Shown: positions 32,356 to 41,815, counted from the first letter of the stretch. The stretch is DNA of 45,696 bases from SZUA-359 sp039809125 (GCA_039809125.1 JBDHUM010000004.1:1-45696), one strand, 5' to 3'. Notes: a model not told the origin generated them from the letters alone. Translations and numbers: made by a program.

Positions 32356-34494
32356 TTAGTAGCTATGGCCACCCTGATGTACTTTTGGTTCAACCACTTC
32401 TGAATCAGGGTACTGTTTGGGCGGAAAACGGCGATTTGACGGAGCAGACATCGGAGCGCGCCCGCTATTTGGACCAGTTGGCTGCTGAGCTGTCAAAGCC
32501 GGCTGCGGCTGTACTGCTGGCTTACTGCCACCAATTTCATTAATCACTGGAATGACAATTGGTGTACGACGAGTTTGATCATAGAGGATATGCGTAATTT
32601 CATCACGCAGTTCTTTTTTGATTACATCCATATCAACCTTTTTGCCGCTGCCCAGGCTACGAGCGGCCTTTTGCTTTAGATACAGTCGAATTGTGTTCAT
32701 CAGTTCTTCGCTATCACGCATGTAGATAAAACCACGCGAAATAATATCTGGACTTGTTAGCAACCGACCAGTGCCCCGCTGCACCGTCAAGACAACAATA
32801 AACATACCCTCTTGACTCATATGAATGCGGTCTTTGAGTACTACTTCAGAGACAATTGAGCCACTGTCATCGTACATCACACCCCCTACTGGTATGCGGC
32901 CGATTTTCTTGGCAGAATCGTGAGTAATTTCAATCACGTCACCGGCATCACAGACAAAGATATTCTCTCGCGGAATGCCGTTTTCCTTTTCGGCCAGGCG
33001 GGCATTATGTACCAACATGTGAAACTCACCATGGTATGGGATATAGTATTTGGGATTGAGGGCACTAATGAATCGAATGTGATCTTCGTAATACCCATGT
33101 CCTGACAGGTGTAGCGGACCAATACCCGTAAGGTGTGTTTTACCGTTTTGAATCACCTCGCTACCTTCACGCATCAAACCATCTACTGTTCGAACAACGT
33201 ACTTTTCATTACCTGGAATCGGGTTTGAGCTAAGCACCACTACATCGGTACCTTTGATCTTAATGTGTTTGTGGGCACCACTCGCCATACGGTTAAGTAC
33301 GGCATTAAACTCACCCTGGCTACCAGTACATACAATCGTTACCTGGCCGTCGGGCAACTTGATAATATCTTCCATTTTCATGACGACATCTTTTGGTACT
33401 TTAATTGCCCCGGCCCGCAGCGCCACCTCTAGGTTTTGAATCATGCTGAAACCCGCAAACGCTACCTTGCGACCATGATTCTTAGCTTCTTCCAAAATAA
33501 GCTGCATACGGTGTAATTGGCTAGAAAAGCTCGAAATAATAATACGGCTACCGGAGTATTTGTCCATCACTTCACCTAAGCTATGTTGAACGTCGTATTC
33601 ACCGTGCGTGTGCGTACCTTCACTTTCACAGTTGGTCGATTCATTTAGCAATGCCAAGATACCCTCTTTGCTGGCAATCTCAGTCATTCGTTCAAAATCA
33701 AATTTTTTACCATCGACTGGATTATCTTCTATACGCCAGTCACCACTACAGACAATATTACCGAGCGGTGTTCGAATAAGAACGGCCGTTGAATCTGGTA
33801 TCGAGTGATTTACTCGCATTAATTCAACATTAAAACTATCACCTAGTTGAACTCGCTCGTGCGCCTCAGGATTGAGCTCATTGTACTGCGGCTCATACGA
33901 GCCGTCGGTTTCTTCCATGGTACGTTGCAACATGCCAAGCGTAAATCGGCTGGCATACACCGGAGCCGGAATCTTGGCGATCAAATGTCGAAACGCGCCG
34001 ATGTGATCGAGGTGTCCATGCGTAAACACGTGACCGCGGATGCGATGCTTATTCTCTTCGAGCCACGTTATATCAGGGGTAATGTAGTTGATCCCCGGAT
34101 AATCACTACCTGGAAAAATAAAACCCATATCGACAACAATAATGTCATTGTCATATTCAAACGCCGTCATATTTTTGCCAATTCCCATTTCGCCAACACC
34201 GCCGATTGGAATAATCTTTAAGGTTGGACGTTCGGCACGGCGTCCTTTCGGTTGATCTTTTAGGCTAAACTGTTGGCCGTTATAGCCATTAAAAATAGAC
34301 TTGTTCACTGGCACATTAATGATGTGCTGACTGGCACGTAAGTTAACGTCCTCAGATGTGCGACGCTGAGCTCGAAATACTTCACCTTTGCGTGTCGTTG
34401 TATTATTTAGTGCTGCAAACTCAGATTTCTTTTTTGCATTTGGCCGCTTACTGATATCATCGCTCTGCGGCGTAGTGAGCCGTCGTTGACCCAT
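32356..34494 (-). CDS. rnj: Ribonuclease J
   Basis: This 712-aa metallo-beta-lactamase/beta-CASP nuclease degrades and matures RNA. The metal motif HGHLDH lies at 159-164, followed by the beta-CASP region (SGSRIIISSFSSQLHRMQ; VCTGSQGEFNAVLNRMA) and HLSGHGYYED. The first ~90 residues are a basic extension not found in the core enzyme, and the last ~60 are Pro/Gln-rich and likely disordered. AAGGAGAAAG precedes the ATG. PNPase is coded nearby, giving the core of an RNA-decay machinery. Confidence 0.95.
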   Translation of the reverse strand: MGQRRLTTPQSDDISKRPNAKKKSEFAALNNTTTRKGEVFRAQRRTSEDVNLRASQHIINVPVNKSIFNGYNGQQFSLKDQPKGRRAERPTLKIIPIGGVGEMGIGKNMTAFEYDNDIIVVDMGFIFPGSDYPGINYITPDITWLEENKHRIRGHVFTHGHLDHIGAFRHLIAKIPAPVYASRFTLGMLQRTMEETDGSYEPQYNELNPEAHERVQLGDSFNVELMRVNHSIPDSTAVLIRTPLGNIVCSGDWRIEDNPVDGKKFDFERMTEIASKEGILALLNESTNCESEGTHTHGEYDVQHSLGEVMDKYSGSRIIISSFSSQLHRMQLILEEAKNHGRKVAFAGFSMIQNLEVALRAGAIKVPKDVVMKMEDIIKLPDGQVTIVCTGSQGEFNAVLNRMASGAHKHIKIKGTDVVVLSSNPIPGNEKYVVRTVDGLMREGSEVIQNGKTHLTGIGPLHLSGHGYYEDHIRFISALNPKYYIPYHGEFHMLVHNARLAEKENGIPRENIFVCDAGDVIEITHDSAKKIGRIPVGGVMYDDSGSIVSEVVLKDRIHMSQEGMFIVVLTVQRGTGRLLTSPDIISRGFIYMRDSEELMNTIRLYLKQKAARSLGSGKKVDMDVIKKELRDEITHILYDQTRRTPIVIPVINEIGGSKPAVQPQPALTAQQPTGPNSGRAPMSAPSNRRFPPKQYPDSEVVEPKVHQGGHSY

Positions 34495-34618
34495 AAATTA
34501 CTTTCTCCTTTTCGTTTTATATATTTAATAAGTAATTTCAAAGTAAAAATTTTCAGAGGTGAGAGGTTATTCAGCAAATTTGTAGAAAAGTTCCCTCTCT
34601 GAAGTTATTTTCATTATA
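34495..34618 (-). promoter_or_regulatory. rnj promoter and long leader
   Basis: TATAAT at 34613-34618 predicts a leader of about 110 bases, unusually long for this window. It holds an inverted repeat TTCAGAG (34552-34558)/CTCTGAA (34597-34603) that could fold near the 5' end and might serve self-regulation of RNase J. Confidence 0.45.
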
Positions 34619-34645
34619 GCAAAAATTCGTTCAAAATGCAAGTCC

Positions 34646-35446
34646 TTAGATAAGAAAGATATCGACAAGGTGCGGATAATGAGCATTGATGAGCGCGAGG
34701 TACAAGATAAGATCGACTTTTAGATGAACCAATATCACATACAGTAAGTTGTCGGTTTTATAAAAAACAATTCCCTGCAGCAGTGCAAAGAAAAACACGC
34801 CAATCGGTGCCCACCCACGAAAACCAAGTTCATACAAAAATGACGTAAAAAGCACCGCCTGGACAAAATTTGCCTGATAAAACGGTAGGTGTTTACGTAG
34901 TAACGATAGCACTGTGACAATAAAAAATAATTCATCCCAAATACCGAGACTATTTGTGCCAATAAATAAAACTACGAGGTGATACGGATCGGCAATGACC
35001 GTCCAGTTGTGGTAATCACCCGTCGTTTGCATCCATAACGGCAGCAATAAATAGGCCAGTACTAATGCCAATACCAGGTAGCTGATGTTTTGTTTCGTCC
35101 AAGCATGCCGACCAAATGGAAAGTGAATGATGCTTTCTCTGCATAGATGTCTCGTCACAATTAAAGGAACGAGTACCGCTAATACTAGGAGTGTACCCAT
35201 GGTGGCAAAGTGGGTTAGTTCTAAATTAGTACTGATTGGTGTGAGGCCAATTAGCGCAACCGATACGAATATTAGTCCAATATGCCGGGCTGTCGAGCGG
35301 TTTACGAAGCCAAGTAAAGCTAGTCCAGCCGCCAGTATTGAATACCCCAATGCTGGCTGCTCCATAGGGATCGTAAGTATAGTTCCGGCCATCAAGCAAA
35401 TCAGGCTGATATACAGCGCCCCCTTCTCCTGAAATACCGTGGTCAT
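34646..35446 (-). CDS. CPBP-like integral membrane protein
   Basis: A 266-aa protein with about eight hydrophobic helices. Its C-terminal part resembles the CPBP (Abi/CAAX protease-like) family: IWDELFFIV stands where EExxxR is expected, FLYELGFRGW follows, then FFFALLQGI and ILVHLKVDL with a His. The first Glu of the EE pair is Asp, so protease activity is doubtful. Its start overlaps the stop of the glycosylase gene, so the two are translationally coupled. Confidence 0.65.
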   Translation of the reverse strand: MTTVFQEKGALYISLICLMAGTILTIPMEQPALGYSILAAGLALLGFVNRSTARHIGLIFVSVALIGLTPISTNLELTHFATMGTLLVLAVLVPLIVTRHLCRESIIHFPFGRHAWTKQNISYLVLALVLAYLLLPLWMQTTGDYHNWTVIADPYHLVVLFIGTNSLGIWDELFFIVTVLSLLRKHLPFYQANFVQAVLFTSFLYELGFRGWAPIGVFFFALLQGIVFYKTDNLLYVILVHLKVDLILYLALINAHYPHLVDIFLI

Positions 35447-36018
35447 GATTGTTCAGTTATGTATTTAATCGTTGTTAAAAAATCATCAATTAGTATTTGG
35501 CGCATACTGCCGTTGTATAATGCAGCAGCAGGATGGTATAGCGGTGCAATAATATAGTTACTGTCATGATACTGAGCACGACGCGGTTTGCCGTGATCGC
35601 GCGACAGAGCAAGATTTGGGATAAACGACGCACCGCTATGTCGACCGAGCGTAATAATAGCTTTAGGATTGATGATCTCGATTTGTTTGAGCAAGTATGG
35701 CCAGAATTCACGTTTTTCTTCTGGGGTTGGGTCACGATTATTTGGTGGGCGGTATTTAACAATATTAGTAATATATATGTCTTGACGCTCCCTTTCAGCA
35801 GCTGCAAGCATCTCGTTGAGAAACTTACCGGCAGCCCCAACAAATGGTATGCCTTGCTCGTCTTCATTTTTACCCGGCGCTTCCCCTATAAACATAATAT
35901 CGGTATCGAGATTACCGTCACCCATTACTAACTGGGTGGCAGAACGTGCCAGCGGCGCACAGACATCAACAGCTATAATATCTTGTCGTAATTGCTCTAG
36001 CTGCTGCTGTTTGGTCAC
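35443..36018 (-). CDS. Uracil-DNA glycosylase, family 4-like, iron-sulfur ligands lost
   Basis: A 191-aa protein with the UDG fold of family 4: GEAPG at 45-49 with an acidic NEDEQGIPFVG, NRDPTPEE, and the C-terminal YHPAAALYN motif. It removes uracil from DNA. Family 4 normally holds a 4Fe-4S cluster with four cysteines; only Cys20 remains, while the KCRPP position is Tyr89, the CxPYL position is Trp106 and the first Cys of the N-terminal pair is replaced. It overlaps the upstream gene at TAATG and is followed by the CPBP-like gene in one operon. Confidence 0.88.
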   Translation of the reverse strand: MTKQQQLEQLRQDIIAVDVCAPLARSATQLVMGDGNLDTDIMFIGEAPGKNEDEQGIPFVGAAGKFLNEMLAAAERERQDIYITNIVKYRPPNNRDPTPEEKREFWPYLLKQIEIINPKAIITLGRHSGASFIPNLALSRDHGKPRRAQYHDSNYIIAPLYHPAAALYNGSMRQILIDDFLTTIKYITEQS

Positions 36019-36944
36019 TATTTTTTGCTGTTATATTTTTCAGAAATAACGTCGGCTAATGCACTCATTTCACTACGCATATTACCGTCTTCCATTTTCT
36101 TTTCTAGGTTAGATTTCCAGTCTCGATCTGCATTGCGCAGTTCGGTTTGAAGATCATAAAAATCATTCAAAACAGCGCTATCATAGGTACGTGGATTTTC
36201 TCGCATAGCCTTAACTTTTCGCACTGCTTCTATTAGTTTTACAAGATCAGTTTTGATTCGTTCCACATACGACTTATTATTACTATCTTGTAGTCCGCTA
36301 ATCGCATTGATATCGGTTTGCATGTTCTCTAGCATAGCGAGCGCTGCATCAGGACTTGACGGAGTCTCATTCATACTCATCGCGATTGGCAAAATCTTTT
36401 CATATGCTTCAATTCGCGCATTCATTGCTGCATCAAAATTCGCACGCTTTGCTTCTACTGCATCCCATTTTTGCTTGACGTCTTTGTCTTTGTTGACCGC
36501 CTTATTTTTTGACAGTGTATCGAGACTGTTAGAAAATTTGTTGGCGTTTTCTTTTAGCTTTGTTAATGCATTATCGAGTTCGGTTTTTGTACCGCTTGTG
36601 TTCACATAGGTACCAGATATCCCATTCCAGGCAGAACGTGCTTCTTCAGTGGTATCCATAGCCTTTTTGTAATCATCTTTCGATGGTCCGGCAAGTAAAA
36701 CGAGCACCAGCAGCATAAGACCTAGCAGGGCTACTACACCGGCAATAATTAGTCCAATAATTAGAGGTTTTTTTGATTTTTGCGACTGAGCATACGCCGG
36801 CTGAGTTGCCACGGTTTGTTGCACTTCCGCTTCACGTGGTGACTGTGGTTGGGGGGGTGTTATAGTTTGATTTGGTTGTTGATACGATGGTGGCGCTACG
36901 GGTGGTGACTGGTTATCGTTCGGTGATGTGTTGTCCGGATTCAT
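36018..36944 (-). CDS. Membrane protein with Pro/Gln-rich N-terminus, function unknown
   Basis: A 308-aa protein. The first ~60 residues are Pro/Gln/Asn-rich and disordered, then one transmembrane helix (about 60-85), then a long helical, Lys/Asp/Ala-rich outer domain, probably coiled coil. No family is recognised. GGGGA precedes the ATG and a TATACT box lies upstream. It heads the operon with the uracil-DNA glycosylase, but a functional link is not evident. Confidence 0.72.
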   Translation of the reverse strand: MNPDNTSPNDNQSPPVAPPSYQQPNQTITPPQPQSPREAEVQQTVATQPAYAQSQKSKKPLIIGLIIAGVVALLGLMLLVLVLLAGPSKDDYKKAMDTTEEARSAWNGISGTYVNTSGTKTELDNALTKLKENANKFSNSLDTLSKNKAVNKDKDVKQKWDAVEAKRANFDAAMNARIEAYEKILPIAMSMNETPSSPDAALAMLENMQTDINAISGLQDSNNKSYVERIKTDLVKLIEAVRKVKAMRENPRTYDSAVLNDFYDLQTELRNADRDWKSNLEKKMEDGNMRSEMSALADVISEKYNSKK

Positions 36945-36983
36945 AGTTTCCCCATTTAGTTTTTTCTATAACTTAGTATAGCA

Positions 36984-37151
36984 TTAGCGGGCTTTGTTTT
37001 TGATATGTTTTCGCCCAGAAGTTACGTTCTTGCCATTATTACCCGTTAACTTTCGGGTAATATAACCTATCACTATTGGCGCAAGCCACATAGCTACGCG
37101 CCGCACCAGTGGATTTTTTGCTAGTTTGATAATTTTTGATTGCTTTGTCAT
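36984..37151 (-). CDS. Small basic protein (55 aa)
   Basis: The frame encodes 55 residues beginning MTKQSKIIKLAKNPLVRRVA, with a hydrophobic middle (MWLAPIVIGYI) and a very basic end (GRKHIKNKAR). It could be a small single-pass or membrane-associated protein. Support comes from a -10 box (TATAGT, 37158-37163) 7 positions before the ATG, matching the leaderless pattern of this genome, and from its fit in an otherwise empty gap. No family is recognised. Confidence 0.55.
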   Translation of the reverse strand: MTKQSKIIKLAKNPLVRRVAMWLAPIVIGYITRKLTGNNGKNVTSGRKHIKNKAR

Positions 37152-38335
37152 ATATCTACTATACCACCCGTGTAACGGCGATATAATATAAAATTACACC
37201 TAATACAGTAACTAACGCACCCAGCAGAGCGTAAGCCGTCCATATCGACTGCTCTTGCGCAAGAATACTCAAAATAAGTAGCACCCGGAACAACCACAAC
37301 ATTGCCCATGAAATTAATTGCCGAAGTCATGGTTGACCTTTTGCGCGCTGATACAGTATGCTGAACAGCAACTTGAATACGGTTTTCAACCACTGGCATT
37401 ATTAAAAAGATTAACATAAACGCCGCTAGAGAAGTCATATTACGCAGCCAAGCGGTAATCACAAACACAGCAACACACAGAGACAGCAAGTATACAATAG
37501 ACGAGCGTAGTCGCGTTGCAATCAGAAAACCAGCCACAAGTATGAGACCAGCAACCCCGTTACTAACAGCAACGGCCGCTTCATTGTTATTAAATACCGC
37601 CATGTAAATGTACTGTCCGAGCTCGTAAACAGGTGTCGTCACAACAAGGACAATCACCATGCCAAGCGCAATTAGTTTGAGACGATCTGAGTGTAAGATT
37701 TCTCGAAATGCTTCCTTTAGATGCTGCCAGTGGCTAACTATTTCTTCTTCGACAGGTTCGTCGTCTGCTTGCATTGGTGGCTCAGTAAGTCGTAGTGCTG
37801 CTGCACCGGCAAGAACAAGAGGAATAATAGATATCAAGAATATGCTGCGAAAATCAAGCACGTACACAAATGCACCCGCAGCAATTGAGCTAATACCAAT
37901 ACCTAGCATAAACCAAGCCTGCTGGGTAGCGTTGAGCTTTTCGTAAACAGCGCTTTTTCCGAGCTGTTTTGACGTGTCAAACAGCAATGCTTCATAGGTG
38001 CCGTAATATAGTACGGTAAATAATCCCCAAAAAACTGTACCAAAAATATACATACCAAAGTTGGTAGAAAGTCCTAAGACAACATCGGCTAATATGAAGC
38101 AAAGAAGAGCTAGCAAAAGGGTGCGTTTACGCCCCCATCGGTCAGCTAACACTCCTGCCGGAACATCGAGAACAAGAGTAATCGCCATATATACGGCAAC
38201 AATAATTCCAATACCAGATGGTCCAATTCCCAAAATATTTTGCAAAAACAGCTTCTCAATTCCATACCAAAATACAAAACCAACCGAAAAGCTGATCAAG
38301 TAAAGTTTTTCAAGCTGGTGATGATAGGTTGTTAT
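37148..38335 (-). pseudogene. MFS transporter, probably decayed (lost start codon and 3' frameshift)
   Basis: The frame encodes a major facilitator superfamily permease of about 390 aa with 11-12 helices and the loop motif GVLADRWGRKRTLLLA. Two faults are seen. At the 5' end the coding sequence extends upstream of the first usable start (TTG 38299) to an ATA at 38333-38335 that sits 6 bases after AGGAG, as if ATG had become ATA. Near 37280 the frame shifts: after VVVPGA the current frame gives a polar, cysteine-rich tail ending at 37148, while the next frame gives the expected last helix (LILSILAQEQSIW onwards) and TAG at 37159. Sequencing error or true ATA start cannot be excluded. Confidence 0.75.
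37158..37163 (-). promoter_or_regulatory. -10 box for the 55-aa ORF
   Basis: TATAGT on the minus strand, last base 7 positions before the ATG at 37151. It overlaps the end of the MFS gene (original frame stop at 37159-37161). Confidence 0.4.
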
Positions 38336-38504
38336 CGTTGGCTCCTAGTAGCTGTACAGTAACAGAATTATAGACTTATTTTCTCAATTACTATGATTGA
38401 CCGCCTCAACAGCAGCGATAATATGATTGTATGATCCCGTCCTGATCTATATTATCTTTCTTTGTGCATTTTTCTCGCGAGCAGCCGTGCTATACCCACC
38501 TATT

Positions 38505-40622
38505 TTACTCTGCGTCTTTGATGCTAAGGCTGAGCCGGCCACGGTCGTCGATTTCCATCAGTTTAACGCGAACTTTTTGGCCTTCTTTTAGTACGTCTGT
38601 CACCTTTTCGACGCGGGTATTGGCCAGTTTCGAAATATGCACCATACCATCGGTACCTGGCATAATATTCACAAACGCACCGAAATCCTTGATACTAACA
38701 ACCGTTCCGTCATATGTCTTACCAACTTCTGGTTCTTCGGTGAGCGACTTGATCCAAGCAAGTGCTTTTTCGATACTTTCCCCATCAGGACTCGCCACAG
38801 TAATCAGTCCGTCATCCTTAATGTCGATCTCTGCACCAGTTTCGCTAGTAATCTTATTGATCACTTCACCACCTTTGCCAATCACCGCACCGATCTTATC
38901 AGGATTAATTTTAATTTTTTCAATTCGAGGTGCATATTGGCTAAGGTTCGTACGAGCACTCGCAATCACGCTGACCATATGTTGCAAAATATGTGTTCGG
39001 CCAGCCTTGCTTTGCTCGATTGCCTGCTTCAAGACATCTACTGGCAAGCCATGTACCTTCATGTCCATTTGCAGCGCAGTAATGCCTTTTTCGGTGCCGG
39101 TTACCTTGAAGTCCATGTCGCCAGCAAAATCTTCGGCATCGGCGATATCGCTTAAAACATATGGTCGATCACCGTCCATCATTAGACCCATGGCAATTCC
39201 GGATACCGGACGAGTGATTGGCACGCCTGCATCCATCAGTGCCAAGCAGCTGCTACAAGTAGCTGCCATACTGGTACTACCATTTTGACTCATAATTTCG
39301 GTAACGCTACGGATTGCGTAGGGAAAATCTTCTTCGCTTGGTAGCACGGGTATGAGTGCACGTTCAGCTAGGTATCCATGGCCGATTTCACGTCGACCTG
39401 GGCTTCCAAGACGTCGAACTTCACCGACAGTGTAACCAGGAGCGTTGTAATGGTGCATGTAACGGCGTTCAAAATCCGTCTGCTCCATTGTGTCAACCAA
39501 CTGAGCATAACTAAGTGGAGCAAGAGTAATAATATTCATCGCCTGTGTTACACCGCGGGTAAAAATGCTTGAACCGTGAGTTCGTGGCAAAATACCAACT
39601 TCAGAGCTCAGCGAACGAACTTCATCGAGCGCGCGGCCATCGGGACGCGTGTTGTCTTCTACAATGCCGCGACGAACATCTTTATGGAGGGCGTTCGTAA
39701 AGGCTTCATCATATTCATCACGAAGTTCTGTCGTGTATGACTCTTCTCCAAGTTTACCCGCCATCGACTCGTGAAATTGCCAGCGAATTTCGTTGACAAG
39801 CTCATTACGCTCTGGATAGGCTTTGCGAAGCTGTTTACCAAATTTGTCGGCTACCCACTCATCTACTTCTGTTTGAATATCTTCATCGGGCAAAATCAAT
39901 TGATAGTCTTGAGTAAGTGGTGCAACTTTTTCCTCAAGTTGTTTTTGCAACTCAATCGCTGGCTGCATCATGTTGTGTGCCCAAGCAATACCATCTACGA
40001 TAACTTCTTCAGAAACTTCGTTAGCGCCCGCCTCGACCATGGTAACGCCATTTTCGATACCAGCTACCACTAGATCAAGATCGCTCGCCGCTCTTTCTTC
40101 TGGTGTCAAAAAGGCTTTGAATTCGCCATTGACACGTCCAACACGCAACCCTGCCACCGGACCATCAAATGGCGTACCGGTCAGCATAAGCGCACTACTT
40201 GCAGCAATCATACCGACAACATCAGGCCTAAATCTTGGATCCATACTGAGAACACTAGCAACAACCTGTACTTCTTGGCGATATCCTTTTGGAAAAAGTG
40301 GTCGAATTGGTCGATCAATTAAGCGACCAATCAAAATTGCTTCGTCGCTCGGTCTGCCTTCACGCTTGATAAATCTGCTACCGCTAATTTTACCTGCCGC
40401 ATAGAATTTTTCTTCGTAGTCTACCGATAACGGAAAGTAGTCGAGCTGAATTGGCCGTGAGCCAACCTGTGCTGTACCAAGTACGACCGTGTCCCCGTAA
40501 CGAACCAGTACACTCGCCGTGCTGCGAAAACCAACACGGTTAACCTCAAGTGTTAATGACTGACCGCAAAAATCGGTCGTAACTGAAAAAACATCCTTGC
40601 CATTAGGGTTGATAATACTCAT
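38505..40622 (-). CDS. pnp: Polyribonucleotide nucleotidyltransferase
   Basis: This 705-aa phosphorolytic 3'-5' exoribonuclease has two RNase PH-like domains with a helical linker, then KH (IGAVIGKGGEVINKI) and S1 (VGKTYDGTVVSIKDFGAFVN) RNA-binding domains. Conserved PNPase stretches include DRPIRPLFPKG and GHGYLAERAL. AAAGGAGG lies 6 bases before the ATG. No rpsO-pnp operon is formed directly, but rpsO lies 0.9 kb upstream on the same strand with the LURP-one-like gene between them. Confidence 0.96.
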   Translation of the reverse strand: MSIINPNGKDVFSVTTDFCGQSLTLEVNRVGFRSTASVLVRYGDTVVLGTAQVGSRPIQLDYFPLSVDYEEKFYAAGKISGSRFIKREGRPSDEAILIGRLIDRPIRPLFPKGYRQEVQVVASVLSMDPRFRPDVVGMIAASSALMLTGTPFDGPVAGLRVGRVNGEFKAFLTPEERAASDLDLVVAGIENGVTMVEAGANEVSEEVIVDGIAWAHNMMQPAIELQKQLEEKVAPLTQDYQLILPDEDIQTEVDEWVADKFGKQLRKAYPERNELVNEIRWQFHESMAGKLGEESYTTELRDEYDEAFTNALHKDVRRGIVEDNTRPDGRALDEVRSLSSEVGILPRTHGSSIFTRGVTQAMNIITLAPLSYAQLVDTMEQTDFERRYMHHYNAPGYTVGEVRRLGSPGRREIGHGYLAERALIPVLPSEEDFPYAIRSVTEIMSQNGSTSMAATCSSCLALMDAGVPITRPVSGIAMGLMMDGDRPYVLSDIADAEDFAGDMDFKVTGTEKGITALQMDMKVHGLPVDVLKQAIEQSKAGRTHILQHMVSVIASARTNLSQYAPRIEKIKINPDKIGAVIGKGGEVINKITSETGAEIDIKDDGLITVASPDGESIEKALAWIKSLTEEPEVGKTYDGTVVSIKDFGAFVNIMPGTDGMVHISKLANTRVEKVTDVLKEGQKVRVKLMEIDDRGRLSLSIKDAE

Positions 40623-40728
40623 CGTGAGCCTCCTTTGTTTGCTCGCAGAGAGTAACAGGTATGAAGGTTTGAAATTTTCAAGCCATCGTATCTATCACCA
40701 TCTGCGAATAATTACCTCTTTTAGTATA
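40623..40728 (-). promoter_or_regulatory. pnp promoter and leader
   Basis: TATACT at 40723-40728 predicts a leader of about 95 bases. Within it an imperfect 9-bp inverted repeat (40666-40684, GGTTTGAAA/TTTCAAGCC) may form a stem. pnp leaders are often self-regulated by RNase cleavage; that role here is only inferred. Confidence 0.35.
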
Positions 40729-40871
40729 TCATGATTTGCTGCATGTATTGCGCCCTAGTAATGTCTTTTTGTGCCGCTATTCTCGCATTGTTGTTTATTC
40801 ACGTTCTTTTGCAATCGGCTTAGTAGCACGACGCGGCATTACGCGCAGAATGATCAAGCGTTCATATCAGT

Positions 40872-41468
40872 TTATCTGCTTTGCAAAGCATCGAGCGCCA
40901 CAGCAACCGCAGCAAGCACGCGCCAGTCAACAGATTCTACTAAGCTATCGTCCGCGCTAAAACGATAGTGATCACGAAAGAGTGTTATTTTTTCATACCG
41001 CCCAACTTCACTACCACTCGAATTTGTGAACACAAAATGGTATTTGAAGAAATTCACTATAATATCGGCAAGATCGCTAATAATTCCCACATACCGCCGT
41101 AGTAGTGCAAGTAGCAAATTATTTTCACTAACAGTCACAGTGGGTTGTCCATTTGCATCAAGAATTTGCCACGTACTTTTGGCAAGTGACTGCTTAAATA
41201 GCTTTTGAAAGGCACCTACTTGTTGCCCGTTCGCATCTTCAACGATGTATTTACCGTGTACATCAAACACCTTTTCCGCCCGCAGAGTAAAAATCGGTAT
41301 CGTTTTTGATTCATCAGTATAAAACGTCACTTTTTCTTTAAACGCGATCCTTTTTTGCTGAGCAAAAGCGGTCACATCTCCCCTTTGACCGTCTTCTCGA
41401 GCATTAAATACAATATACTTATTGGTAAATGCGGTAATTTTTTGTTCAACATAAAGTCGCGGTTTCAT
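40872..41468 (-). CDS. LURP-one/Tubby-like family protein
   Basis: A 198-aa protein that resembles the LURP-one-related (Tubby C-terminal-like, scramblase-like beta-barrel) family: alternating strands such as KYIVEDANGQQVGAFQK, STWQILDANGQPTV and YHFVFTNSSGSEVGRYEK. Such proteins bind membranes or lipids in eukaryotes; the bacterial role is unknown. The ATG at 41468 is chosen because TACTAT (41476-41481) ends 8 positions before it. The 130 bases after its stop hold no supported gene. Confidence 0.72.
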   Translation of the reverse strand: MKPRLYVEQKITAFTNKYIVFNAREDGQRGDVTAFAQQKRIAFKEKVTFYTDESKTIPIFTLRAEKVFDVHGKYIVEDANGQQVGAFQKLFKQSLAKSTWQILDANGQPTVTVSENNLLLALLRRYVGIISDLADIIVNFFKYHFVFTNSSGSEVGRYEKITLFRDHYRFSADDSLVESVDWRVLAAVAVALDALQSR

Positions 41469-41475
41469 ATTGTTT

Positions 41476-41481
41476 ATAGTA
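41476..41481 (-). promoter_or_regulatory. -10 box for the LURP-one-like gene (leaderless)
   Basis: TACTAT on the minus strand, last base exactly 8 positions before the ATG at 41468; no Shine-Dalgarno sequence is seen. Confidence 0.5.
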
Positions 41482-41539
41482 CGACGGATCGATATGTAAT
41501 ACAATCGAACAAGACTAGTGTACTGTATCGATATTAAGA

Positions 41540-41564
41540 AAAACTCCGCTATTTGCGGAGTTTT
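41540..41564 (-). terminator. Intrinsic terminator overlapping the rpsO stop codon
   Basis: A perfect 10-bp stem (AAAACTCCGC/GCGGAGTTTT) with a 5-base loop is followed on the minus strand by TTCTT. The rpsO TAG at 41549-41551 lies at the loop, so the last codons of the gene form half of the terminator stem. The symmetric A and T runs may let it work in both directions. Confidence 0.85.
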
Positions 41565-41815
41565 AGTTTGTCTAGTACAGCTTTGTATGCTTCGAAGTTC
41601 GTATTTTCGAGGTATTTCAGAAGCTTCTTACGCTTCCCTACCATCTGGATTAGTCCACGACGAGCCATATTGTCGTGCTTGTTAACTTTTAGATGTCCAG
41701 TCACCTCTTTGATACGAGCTGTCAAAACTGATATTTGAGCTTGTGGGCTCCCAACGTCACTTTTGTTCACCTGAGTCAAAGCAATTGCCGTAGCTTTATT
41801 GTCTTTAGTGATCAT
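41549..41815 (-). CDS. rpsO: Ribosomal protein uS15
   Basis: An 88-aa small-subunit protein with the S15 signature (SPQAQISVLTARIKEVTGHL, KHDNMARRGLIQMVGKRKKLLKYL). Length is standard. TATAAT at 41824-41829 ends 9 positions before the ATG, so even this highly expressed ribosomal gene appears to have almost no leader; AAGGT adjoins the start. Confidence 0.97.
   Translation of the reverse strand: MITKDNKATAIALTQVNKSDVGSPQAQISVLTARIKEVTGHLKVNKHDNMARRGLIQMVGKRKKLLKYLENTNFEAYKAVLDKLKLRK

Noticed and set aside
40737..40871. Short minus-strand ORF (MPRRATKPIAKERE) after the LURP-one-like gene
   Set aside because: Only 14 codons, no clear ribosome binding site or -10 box at the expected distance.
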